The notes under the pieces were generated by a model that saw nothing but the letters and a program-made list of their open reading frames with translations, did no database searches and was not told where the DNA came from. Both the position numbers and the translations under genes were made by a program. Below are positions 6,615-15,680 of a stretch of 26,563 bases of DNA, piece by piece. The stretch covers positions 1 through 26,563 of the IMG/VR virus record IMGVR_UViG_3300020430_000079. One strand, given 5' to 3'. Position 1 is the first letter of the stretch; every line of letters starts with the position of its first letter. The stretch comes from a virus.

Positions 6615-9600
6615 TATGCTAATGCGATTGCTCTAAAGTCTCTTAATCTAACAGGCACAGATTCATTTGTTGATGTCATCACTATTTTAATTATAAATCC
6701 ATTAAATTGTTCAACATCATCAATTGTAAATTGATATTCTGAGAATTCATTAAATCTATTTGGTGCTACAAACGAATCAGCTTGACCATTATTTAAAGAA
6801 GTATCAATAATATCATCACCAAATCCGTCTCCATCAACATCATTCAAGTTTTTGAAACCAGGAAACGCTCTATATGTTGTATTGACTTCAGATGAATCAG
6901 CAGTAAATAAACGATAGAACACTCTAAAATCTGCTTCAGGTTCAACACTCGCTGCCACTACAACTTTTAATGATGTTGCAGGTGACTCTAAATCAACTCT
7001 ATCCATAACAAATACAGATGCATGAGGATCATCAAATATTTGATTTGTTCTTGAGTCTGTTGCATAATTATCAAATCCTATCGGATTATTGATTTTATTT
7101 CTACCAAACAAGAATGTTGCATTTTTAGTATCAATAACTGGTGATAAATTTGGATCAGAACTTGACATGCTCATATTTAATAATAATGATTTTGAGTTAG
7201 GGAAGGTACCTAACTTATCCTGATTCACAGTTGATGCTATTAATCTTGGAGTTGAGAAAAATGTTGTTTCATTTAAAGTTGTAGGATCAAATCCTTGATC
7301 TACAAATGAAATTTCGTTTCCACCTGCACTTGTACCAGAAATTGTTCTGACACTTGTATTTAAATCAGTTGTTGTTCCTGGTGTGATAAAATTAATTTGA
7401 GGTGAGAATGAACTATACTGATGATTCTGAGATATTTTAGCACTATTGCCTCCAAATGCCTTTTCATTTGTAAAACATAAAAGAGCATTTCCTGTTCTTG
7501 TATTAGATGGGTCTAATGCTGACCGATCTATTTCAAGATAATAATTATCAATATTTTGTAGATTTACAAGAGTTGTGTTAGTTGGAACTGTGAACACTGT
7601 ATTAATACCAGCGAGTGAGACACCACTTGCTTCATAAGTCTGAATAGAAGCACCTTCAGGATGAGGTAAAGCTGTTGTATTTAAAACACCTCTTGTAAGT
7701 GAAAGTTGACCTGTACCAACAACATAAGAAACAATTTCTTCTTCAATTAATGCCTCTCCCCTATCAGTTGAAATTCCAGAGAATGAAGTAAATGGTGCAG
7801 TATTTGCTAATGACACAACAGTGCTTTCAGCAGTTAACTCTGATGTTGTTGGTACTATCAAAGTATCTGGTTTTATATTTTGTATATCAATTTTATTTTG
7901 AGAACCATGATGGGCATGATTATATTGAGTAACTTCCATAACGTTACCCTCAAAAATAGGATCTATAACAGTTGAATTACCATCAACTGCTACATTACTT
8001 AAAACACTTCTTGTAGTATTAGAAGCACCATATGTGACAAGATTTTCATTATTTGTAAATTTTTCACCCTGAACATCAGTTAGATATAATGTATCAAAAT
8101 CAGAAGATATTGCAGTAACTGTAAACTTCAATCCACTACCTCTAGTCACTTTAGCATCACTATTATTAACAGTTAATACATCACCTACTTGATAACCATT
8201 TCCTGATGCATTAATTGCAACAGCAGTAACTTTTTCATTAGAAACTGTAACATCCACAGTGCAACCTGTACCACTACCAGTTAAAGCAGTTGTAGTTATT
8301 GCAGAGTTAGAGGTAAATACATATCCCTCTCCTTGAGATACAACCTCCTCTGAGGATATGGAAGAACCTTGTCCTTCAATTATTCCTGTAACACTTTGAT
8401 CTTCTGGATCAGTGGCAGCACCTGTGCTTACCTTTCTACCTAATGGTAATTCATTATTTGTTCTACTTCCAGATCCATCAATAGAAACTTTGAGTTTTCT
8501 AGGTAGTGAACGTATTGGATTCGTTGGTAGAACCTGACAGTTAAAATTACCTGGTTCAATAGGACTATTATATAATGTAATTGTACCACTTGGAACAAAT
8601 GCTGCTTTACGTAATTTAAAGGTTAAATCTTGATTCTGGCTAGCAGTCCATATTGTACCATTTTGAGATTTGTATAAACTACCTCCAAGATATTGTTTAG
8701 AGACAACAACATTTTGTACATCAGGTAGATTTGTGGTTCTAACAGATTTTTCACCCATAGTTGCAACCCACATCTCATACTTATCAGAGGATGGACATAA
8801 GAATACTAAACTATACATTTCTCCACCTACAAGATAAATTGGAGATGAGAATCTTATTGTCGTTGGCACTGAAGCATCATCAGATACGTTAATTTCATTA
8901 GGATTTAGTGTTATTGCTGCGTAATCTTGCACAAGTAAACTAGTTGGAACACCAAGTTCTACTGTTCTTAATTGAACTTGTAATTTAGCAATTGGATCTT
9001 TTGATTTAAAATAAACATCAAATGAAGTTAAGAAAGCTCCTGAACCATCTACGGTAAATGATTGTGCTAGTGGGTCATCATCAGGTGCTTCAAATGTTGT
9101 TCTTACACCTAATTCTGAAGTTTCTTCAGTACTAAAGGAATTTGGTCTGTCTGGTGGTCTTGGTGGATTACGAAGTGAAACAGAAACATTATTTTGTGTT
9201 ATAACTGTACCTGTACCTAAGTATGATGCAGAACCAGAACTTTGTAATGGGGCATCACCAGTGAATGGTACAATAACATTTTCTGCAGATGAAGTTATTC
9301 TGAATGTTAAAGTACCAGTTCTAAAGACAACTGGTGGTCTAGGTGTTCTATTAGGATCTCTAAAGAAGAATGATCCAAGTATATCACCCCAGTTATCAGA
9401 AAATAAATCAATATTTGTTACAGTTGCAACTGCTCCACTTGAAGCACCAGTTAATTTAGCACCTTTAACAACATAACCAAAATATTTTTCTACATTTGCT
9501 AATCCGATACAATCGGTATTAAATAATTTTGATGTTGCAGAATAAGTCGATGAGGGTGCTGGTCTATTTCTATCATATGGGTCAACATCATATGTTTCAA

Positions 9601-12600
9601 TTGCTCTGTTAGGAGATCCTAAACCTGCCCCTACTTCAGGTCTTGATGAATCACCAAATTTATGGTTAGGAGCTTGTGACCTAAACAATCCTATTTCATT
9701 ACCATTAACCTCAACTTTTACATCCTCAAAAACAGAAAATACACCAGATGACATTTCTATTTCAATAACTTTAGGAACTATGTCAGGCACTCCACTGTCT
9801 AGGAAGTGATAATGTCTTGTAAATGGTTTTAAGTTACCCGCTGTAAAGAAAACATTACGGGATCTCATAAATGGATCTACATCAGAATCAACTTTTGTAC
9901 TTTCAATATATGAGAATTCTCTAGATGGACCTTCTAATACATTAGTAAACTCTCTTTCAACTCTATGAGTGGTTATATTTCTGTTTATCTCAACGTTTGT
10001 ACTTCCTCCCATACTGTGCCCTATGGAAAAATCAGCAAGAGTTTCAGTTCTTCTACCAACAACTTCACTTCCTACGACATTTGATCGTTCTGCCCATCTT
10101 GCTCCTGTTGATTCTTGTCTGGTATTTTCAACATATATCGTACGAGACCAGTTATCTGAAGGAGGATCTAATTGAATATTTCCTGAAAATACCAAGACGT
10201 TAAATGGGTTAACATTAACTGCAGTCGTTGCATGTGGGTTTTCTATCCAATCAACTTCTTCATAACTTAAAGTTATTAAATCTCCAGTCTTTTGACAATT
10301 AGCATCTAGTAACTGTAGATTTGAGTTGACATCTGCAGTTTTAATATCAATTCCAGAAGCTACACCCAACTCTGGATTCATAGACCAAAAATCAACTGCA
10401 CTTATCAATTCACGATTTACAACATCCACATCACATCTGGAACCAGAATCAGGATTGAAATCTATAAAATTTCTATCTTTAAAATCATTTACAACAAAAC
10501 CAGTTTTAAATCTATCTAATCCATCTTTATCTCTTACTTGGAATGATTTTGTATCTAATTCTAAAGCACTTAATGATGTTATTGTTTCTAAATTAACAAT
10601 TCTTCTCTCAAGTGCTGCAATATCACGCATCGTAAATCTACGATTATCTCGTAATCTTATCTGTGGTTCTCTAACAGTATCATAAAGATATGGTGGATAA
10701 GAAATCTGTGCGATCTCCATAGAATCACTGACAGTTGATGGAGGAACTGGGAATTCAGATGATTCACCTTTGTATATTTGAACCTCTTCATTTTTGTTTA
10801 CCACCAACTTATCGATTCTTCCAAGATAATGACTAAATCCAATTAATGAACTTTCATTAGGTGTGATAACAAAAGGATTAGTAGATTCAAATAACCTATT
10901 ATTAAAAGCAAATGGAGAACCTGTGTTAACAGATGGATTATACTCTTTAACTCTTGGTCTTAAATCAAGAATATCGGAAGCTCTTCTTCCATCAACTCTA
11001 GGAATATCTCTAGTATATCTTTCTTGATTATATGAATTGACTGTAAATACATCACCTGTATTTCCACTTGCTACTTGATATTGGTCAGCAATTATTAATA
11101 ATTTTTTAGATGGTATTGCAGATTTATTTTTTCTTACAATTTTTGAAAAATCACTATATTGCTTTTTATGTCCCTTATCTAATACATAATTTTCAGTTCT
11201 GTTGTTATAATTACCTGGTGTGCTGTCTTGTAATATAGTTTCAATAGATGATTCTTTGAATTTAATTACTTCACCTATTGTAAATATACTATCATTTAAA
11301 TAAACAAAATCGATGGTATTTGTAGTCGCACTCACTATTTGTCCAATAGCACGACTATCTTGACCTACAATTTTCTCACCAATAATACTATCAGTATCTA
11401 AATTTAATCCACTAACAAATGTTAGTTTATCTAAAACAGGTGTAGATGTATCTTTTGACTCATAGATAGCAACTATGTTAACAACATCAGGAACTAATAA
11501 ACAAATTTCTTCATCTTCAACTCTTAATCCATAAACATTACTAGGTGTAAGCAAACTTGTTAGTGTAGATACTCCGACTGTTCTTGTTACTTCAAATTTT
11601 TTACTTCTAATAAAATCTTTCGTCTTACTTGTAATACCTTGTTTTTTCAGTGTGACATTGACTGTAGCATTACCTGATGCTTTTGATAATCCATCAAATG
11701 ATATATTAGCACCACCATTTGTAATTGTTACTTGATCTGATGTTAATGGTTCAGTAGTACCATCAGTATAATGAATTGAGTATCTCTCAGCATCAAATGG
11801 TTCAAAAAATACACTAGTAATTCCAGACGCAATATTTAAACCAACTTGAGAAGAAAATGATATTGAATTACCAGATATTGATTGATTTTTAATTTGCCTA
11901 CTGATAACTAAATTAGAATTACCACTATCAACAACAGAAACACTAGATTTTGGTAAATCTGCATATATACCAGATTGCTCTAAATTTAAAATTCTTGGAA
12001 CTGCTATTCTAAATGGAGATACTGTTGATATACCTGCAGATAATACAGATCCCTCATTTACACCAGCAACATCAGATGTTGAATTAAGTGTTAAAGTTTT
12101 ACCTGTAGGTAAACCTAAATCCGTAACTCTATTATATACTATCTGACCATTCGTATTTGCATCACCTCTTTGATATGCTATTATAGAACCAGTTTGAATA
12201 CCAACTAATCCAGCAAAAGAGCGATTATTTACAGTTGCAGTATTAGCTGTAACATTTAATTGATCTGTTAGGGAGAATCCACGAAGCACTCGTTCATATA
12301 AGACAGCATCTGCACTAAAATTAGAGGGCATATCAGAATCTAATGCATCAGAATCTTGGAATACAGATTTAATATCATCAACAGTATATGCAACAATACC
12401 CTTAATAGAAACATTTGAATTTACATTTCTCTCATCTATTACAAGTGCTTCTCCTGGTATAAAAATTCCTGTCGTTTCTGCTACTGCAAATTCATTTGCA
12501 CCAGTTGTATTCGGATCTAATGCTAGATATCCTACTGCTCCACTCGCAACACCTCTAACTCTTGATCCTTTTACTACATTACTAAATCCCGCTGTAACCT

Positions 12601-14044
12601 GCAATATTGTATATGTTTGAATATCATATAAAAATAAATCAAATTGTGTTGCTTGACCAGTATAAGGTGCATTACTTGCAGAATATGAATAAACTCTTGC
12701 TTGACCAATATTTGCCCCAACTTGTGTATTATTTTGTCCTGATGATCCTGTTTTCCTTCTATTTTGTAATTGAATAACATTTGTTGCAACTCCACCTAAA
12801 CTTATTAATGGAGTACCTTGAACGTTATTAACTCTTAGCAAACTACCCATTCTAAATGGTATGGATGCTGATTCAACTCTCTTTTGATCTCTTGGTTTCT
12901 CAACATCTAAAACTGTTGTTCCAGATAAATCAACATCAAATCCTCTTACATACGCTTTACCAGGAGAAAGTTTTACACACGCTAAATCTTCACTTGGTGT
13001 ATTTCCCTGATCAGTTTTTCTATTTTCAGTGAAAAGACCTGCGGAATCTATTTCATCATTTAATGAATTTTGAACAGTAACTCTAAAAGGTTCAACAGCA
13101 TAGTCACCAGATTCATCAAATGTTCTTTTCGCAAAATATTGTTTGATTTCACTGTAACTTGCTGAATTTTGTAATTTTTTTAATTCTCCACCATCAACTC
13201 TCATTAACTCTACGAAGTTTGTATCTTCATAGTCATTTAATGATTTTTTTGCAAGTTTTACAGATATTTTAAAACGATCAGCACCTGGTGCTGCAAAGTT
13301 AGTAAATCCTTTTGCATTATCATATAATGATTCATCATCATTTGCATTTATTATCTCTTCAGATATATCAAATCCCACCCTATAAGATGGAGAATTATTG
13401 TAAGGTTCTAATATTATTAAAGAAGTTGGAACATCTACAAAACTTCCACGCATAAAATATACACCCTCATTCACACCAAATGCACATCCAGTAGCAGTTG
13501 CATTTGAAGATACTAAAGTTAGTACAGTTTCTCCAAGTGTTAGTGTAGTATTTCCATATGTTAATGGTTCCTCTAATATTAAAATTTCACCATCTGGGAA
13601 TGCAGCACTTTCACCATCATTACCTGATTGTTGATATTTAATGAATATTGTAATATCATCAACTCCCTCTGCAGGAGGTAAAATAAAATTCTTTATTGTA
13701 GCAACAGTGCCAGATAATTGACCTCTTACTCTTGTGCCTTTACCATTATTATTTGCAATAAGATTACTTAAATAGATCGAAACATCAATTCCTAGATGCG
13801 TTGGATTTATTTTTGCAGAAAAATATGACCTATCTAATTCGATGTTACCAGGTATGACCATCGAACCTTCTTTGAAGATATGTTTACCAAAAGACTCAAC
13901 TTGATTCTGTAAAAGAGACTGTAAACCAGTTAACTCTCTCGCTTGAACAGGAAATCCTGGTTTAAACAATATTTTATAAAATTGATCCGCCTTATCGAAA
14001 TCATCATAATAAGGTGATATATTTAAGTTAGTCTTTTGTGGCAT
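6614..14044 (-). CDS. Giant DUF4815-type tail/baseplate structural protein
   Basis: A 2,476-residue protein. The N-terminus (NISPYYDDFDKADQFYKILF, then PGFPVQARELTGLQSLLQNQ) is the start of DUF4815, found in large tail proteins of marine T4-like phages. Around residues 1130-1190 it has FTMRDIAALERRIVNLETIT, a short coiled coil, followed by DRFKTGFVVNDF; further on is VDPFMRSRNVFFTAGNLKPFTR, another segment I recall from this protein class. Near residue 1656 DPLAQSFTVDGSGAFLTSFD begins a jelly-roll-like domain ending in VGGEMYSLVF. SG-A modules occur near the start (GTRVRGQLSGTVATI), middle (GSRVRGVASGAVGYLA) and later (GAKLTGASSGAVATV), and a GSGY pair near 1899-1961. It lies directly after gp8 where T4 has gp9-gp12, so it probably forms outer baseplate or fibre-attachment parts. 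There is no clear Shine-Dalgarno; the ATG follows the gp8 stop by 2 nt. Confidence 0.9.
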   Translation of the reverse strand: MPQKTNLNISPYYDDFDKADQFYKILFKPGFPVQARELTGLQSLLQNQVESFGKHIFKEGSMVIPGNIELDRSYFSAKINPTHLGIDVSIYLSNLIANNNGKGTRVRGQLSGTVATIKNFILPPAEGVDDITIFIKYQQSGNDGESAAFPDGEILILEEPLTYGNTTLTLGETVLTLVSSNATATGCAFGVNEGVYFMRGSFVDVPTSLIILEPYNNSPSYRVGFDISEEIINANDDESLYDNAKGFTNFAAPGADRFKISVKLAKKSLNDYEDTNFVELMRVDGGELKKLQNSASYSEIKQYFAKRTFDESGDYAVEPFRVTVQNSLNDEIDSAGLFTENRKTDQGNTPSEDLACVKLSPGKAYVRGFDVDLSGTTVLDVEKPRDQKRVESASIPFRMGSLLRVNNVQGTPLISLGGVATNVIQLQNRRKTGSSGQNNTQVGANIGQARVYSYSASNAPYTGQATQFDLFLYDIQTYTILQVTAGFSNVVKGSRVRGVASGAVGYLALDPNTTGANEFAVAETTGIFIPGEALVIDERNVNSNVSIKGIVAYTVDDIKSVFQDSDALDSDMPSNFSADAVLYERVLRGFSLTDQLNVTANTATVNNRSFAGLVGIQTGSIIAYQRGDANTNGQIVYNRVTDLGLPTGKTLTLNSTSDVAGVNEGSVLSAGISTVSPFRIAVPRILNLEQSGIYADLPKSSVSVVDSGNSNLVISRQIKNQSISGNSISFSSQVGLNIASGITSVFFEPFDAERYSIHYTDGTTEPLTSDQVTITNGGANISFDGLSKASGNATVNVTLKKQGITSKTKDFIRSKKFEVTRTVGVSTLTSLLTPSNVYGLRVEDEEICLLVPDVVNIVAIYESKDTSTPVLDKLTFVSGLNLDTDSIIGEKIVGQDSRAIGQIVSATTNTIDFVYLNDSIFTIGEVIKFKESSIETILQDSTPGNYNNRTENYVLDKGHKKQYSDFSKIVRKNKSAIPSKKLLIIADQYQVASGNTGDVFTVNSYNQERYTRDIPRVDGRRASDILDLRPRVKEYNPSVNTGSPFAFNNRLFESTNPFVITPNESSLIGFSHYLGRIDKLVVNKNEEVQIYKGESSEFPVPPSTVSDSMEIAQISYPPYLYDTVREPQIRLRDNRRFTMRDIAALERRIVNLETITSLSALELDTKSFQVRDKDGLDRFKTGFVVNDFKDRNFIDFNPDSGSRCDVDVVNRELISAVDFWSMNPELGVASGIDIKTADVNSNLQLLDANCQKTGDLITLSYEEVDWIENPHATTAVNVNPFNVLVFSGNIQLDPPSDNWSRTIYVENTRQESTGARWAERSNVVGSEVVGRRTETLADFSIGHSMGGSTNVEINRNITTHRVEREFTNVLEGPSREFSYIESTKVDSDVDPFMRSRNVFFTAGNLKPFTRHYHFLDSGVPDIVPKVIEIEMSSGVFSVFEDVKVEVNGNEIGLFRSQAPNHKFGDSSRPEVGAGLGSPNRAIETYDVDPYDRNRPAPSSTYSATSKLFNTDCIGLANVEKYFGYVVKGAKLTGASSGAVATVTNIDLFSDNWGDILGSFFFRDPNRTPRPPVVFRTGTLTFRITSSAENVIVPFTGDAPLQSSGSASYLGTGTVITQNNVSVSLRNPPRPPDRPNSFSTEETSELGVRTTFEAPDDDPLAQSFTVDGSGAFLTSFDVYFKSKDPIAKLQVQLRTVELGVPTSLLVQDYAAITLNPNEINVSDDASVPTTIRFSSPIYLVGGEMYSLVFLCPSSDKYEMWVATMGEKSVRTTNLPDVQNVVVSKQYLGGSLYKSQNGTIWTASQNQDLTFKLRKAAFVPSGTITLYNSPIEPGNFNCQVLPTNPIRSLPRKLKVSIDGSGSRTNNELPLGRKVSTGAATDPEDQSVTGIIEGQGSSISSEEVVSQGEGYVFTSNSAITTTALTGSGTGCTVDVTVSNEKVTAVAINASGNGYQVGDVLTVNNSDAKVTRGSGLKFTVTAISSDFDTLYLTDVQGEKFTNNENLVTYGASNTTRSVLSNVAVDGNSTVIDPIFEGNVMEVTQYNHAHHGSQNKIDIQNIKPDTLIVPTTSELTAESTVVSLANTAPFTSFSGISTDRGEALIEEEIVSYVVGTGQLSLTRGVLNTTALPHPEGASIQTYEASGVSLAGINTVFTVPTNTTLVNLQNIDNYYLEIDRSALDPSNTRTGNALLCFTNEKAFGGNSAKISQNHQYSSFSPQINFITPGTTTDLNTSVRTISGTSAGGNEISFVDQGFDPTTLNETTFFSTPRLIASTVNQDKLGTFPNSKSLLLNMSMSSSDPNLSPVIDTKNATFLFGRNKINNPIGFDNYATDSRTNQIFDDPHASVFVMDRVDLESPATSLKVVVAASVEPEADFRVFYRLFTADSSEVNTTYRAFPGFKNLNDVDGDGFGDDIIDTSLNNGQADSFVAPNRFNEFSEYQFTIDDVEQFNGFIIKIVMTSTNESVPVRLRDFRAIALA
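8162..8350 (-). repeat. GSGY-type module pair in the DUF4815 protein
   Basis: Residues about 1899-1961 read VVSQGEGYVFTSNSAIT, then GSGTGCTVDVTVSNEKVTAV, then INASGNGYQVGDVLTV. The two GxGY turns flank a GtG-x-x-x-x-V strand and an N/G-x-x-V-x-x-V-x-(I/V) strand, the same plan as the modules in gp14, gp8 and the giant protein. Confidence 0.72.
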
Positions 14045-14046
14045 TT

Positions 14047-15639
14047 TTAAAATTCGAGTATGATTTTAATGTCTTCCTTTTGACGAGAATTTCTAACGAT
14101 CAAAGGTCTATTATCTAAGTAAACTATTTCACCTGACCCTTTATTTATCTCGGAATTAGCTAGTCCTCCAGTAAAGTTCACCCCTAAGTTAATTAATTTG
14201 TTTCCTTGAGGGTTAGTTGTAATTCCTGAAAAATTCAAATCAACTGAACCAGAGAATGATGATTTTTTACCTGTTATATTATTTGATCCAACTTGTGCTT
14301 CAAATTCAAAAATTCTAGCAGCTGTTGATATTCCAATATAATCAGTATGATCATAGGTAGTACCATTAAAAAATAATGACCTATCTCTAAAATATTTCAT
14401 AACTTTTGTTTCAGGATCAAACGATGCAACATATCCAGTTGCAACTTTCCCGATGTTTGGAGCAACTGTTAATACCTGTTGAATTTCTTCACCAATTTCA
14501 GGAGTATCAACTGTTAAATTATTAAATTTAATAGCTTGTAATGATGAGAATGTATTATCAATATAAGTTGCTGCAGTTCCCACTTTTGTTGGATTTTTTA
14601 CAATTCCAACCTGTGCAAATTTTGTATCTATAGGAAAATCTTTTGTTGAATCATCAAATCGAGCATATACTATTACTCTGTCAGTGCCCAATTCAGTATA
14701 CAAATCATGACCATGACCTTTTGATGGAGGTATAATAGGTATTAATTTTGCAAAATCTGTTGAGGTAGTAACACCAGTATTTAAATTTCCCAAATCAACT
14801 ATTCCATAACTATATCCACTTCCACCAGAGGTAACTGTGACTTTAGTTATTTTATTATTTTCTACATCTACTCTTGCTTTTGCACCTGTACCATCACCTA
14901 CGATGTCAACTTCTTGATTTTTGCCATCACTATAACCATCACCAGCCTTTTCAATATAGACATGTTTTATTTGATTTAAATTAACATCTGAATCCCCATT
15001 TTCACGAACTGTTCTTATCTGAGTATCTTGACTACTATTCCAATTATTAGGAACTGTTATGAATTCTGTCGAGTCAAATTTAATAATATCACTAGGTGAA
15101 ACAGTGAAAAGATACTTCCAAACATATCCATCACCGCTGTTACCTGCCTTTGAAGGTTCCAAATCTGTGAATGTTGGTTCATCTTGGGATACATTCCCAA
15201 GCGGTGTATCTCCTGTTGATCCATTATCAATACAAATGTAAACTTTAAAGTCGGAATTAAGTACGTAGTAGTTTGCATCATATAAACGATTTGCTCGTGT
15301 TAGTGGACTTGGATTATCAATACTATAATCATCTCTATAGATTTCATACCTATTTCCTGCTACCCAATCAACTCTTCTTATTATTCTTCTTATGTTGGCA
15401 GATGATACTTTTTTACCAAACATACTAGTATCACCAGTATGGGCACGATAAGAAAAACTATCTGTTGGAGCTGGTGTAACTGAATTCCAATTTGTAGATC
15501 TTCCATAACCAACAAAATCTATTTGACCAGGATTCGGAAGTCCTAAAAATACATAGTATGAATTATTTGTATTTTCTACTGACTCAACAAAATTATTAGC
15601 ATTTAATATTCTAAATTGATCAGTAATAATTGCTGACAT
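14047..15639 (-). CDS. 8: Baseplate wedge protein, T4 gp8-like
   Basis: A 530-residue protein that aligns with T4 gp8 (334 aa) over both ends. Matches include AIITDQFRI near the start (T4 AIVTSKFRT), FVGYGRSTNWNS (T4 FITFGRSEPWSS), PTDSF, the IIRRVDW segment (T4 VIPRRDW), the strong NSGDGYVWKYLFTVSPSDI (T4 EPGDGYVWEYLFEIPPDV) with VPNNW, FAQVGIVKNP (T4 FRQISIITNP), and the C-terminal GEIVYLDNRPLIVRN...EDIKIILEF (T4 GEMIYMENRPPIIMA...EEINILFTF). gp8 is a dimeric beta protein that links the arms of each baseplate wedge. The extra length is a GSGY module pair at residues 224-284 and an SG-A-like region at about 390-440 (GKVATGYVASFDPETKVMKY). It follows its own late promoter at 15661-15668. Confidence 0.94.
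   Translation of the reverse strand: MSAIITDQFRILNANNFVESVENTNNSYYVFLGLPNPGQIDFVGYGRSTNWNSVTPAPTDSFSYRAHTGDTSMFGKKVSSANIRRIIRRVDWVAGNRYEIYRDDYSIDNPSPLTRANRLYDANYYVLNSDFKVYICIDNGSTGDTPLGNVSQDEPTFTDLEPSKAGNSGDGYVWKYLFTVSPSDIIKFDSTEFITVPNNWNSSQDTQIRTVRENGDSDVNLNQIKHVYIEKAGDGYSDGKNQEVDIVGDGTGAKARVDVENNKITKVTVTSGGSGYSYGIVDLGNLNTGVTTSTDFAKLIPIIPPSKGHGHDLYTELGTDRVIVYARFDDSTKDFPIDTKFAQVGIVKNPTKVGTAATYIDNTFSSLQAIKFNNLTVDTPEIGEEIQQVLTVAPNIGKVATGYVASFDPETKVMKYFRDRSLFFNGTTYDHTDYIGISTAARIFEFEAQVGSNNITGKKSSFSGSVDLNFSGITTNPQGNKLINLGVNFTGGLANSEINKGSGEIVYLDNRPLIVRNSRQKEDIKIILEF
14788..14970 (-). repeat. GSGY-type module pair inserted in gp8
   Basis: Residues 224-248 (IKHVYIEKAGDGYSDGKNQE, then VDIVG) and 264-284 (ITKVTVTSGGSGYSYGIVDL, then G) are two copies of the module, linked by GDGTGAKARVDVENNK. 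T4 gp8 has no counterpart here; the flanking sequence is recognisable gp8 on both sides. Confidence 0.78.
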
Positions 15640-15660
15640 TTTATCTAAACTTTTTCTTTT

Positions 15661-15668
15661 TATTTATA
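15661..15668 (-). promoter_or_regulatory. T4-type late promoter TATAAATA before gp8
   Basis: An exact TATAAATA on the minus strand in the 41-nt gap between the giant gene and gp8. Its last base is 21 nt upstream of the gp8 ATG (15637-15639), so the leader would be very short, A-rich (AAAAGAAAAAGTTTAGATAA) and without a strong Shine-Dalgarno. No terminator hairpin is visible for the giant gene, so read-through from upstream is also likely. Confidence 0.8.
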
Positions 15669-15680
15669 GTGGTAATTTAA

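Noticed and set aside
12574-12795. Minus-strand ORF of 73 codons in another frame within the DUF4815 gene
   Set aside because: Overlaps a clear coding frame completely, with composition typical of an out-of-frame reading and no recognisable features.
14142-14149. GATAAATA upstream of the DUF4815 gene as a late promoter
   Set aside because: One mismatch to TATAAATA, inside the gp8 coding region and about 100 nt from the next start; such matches are expected by chance in AT-rich DNA.
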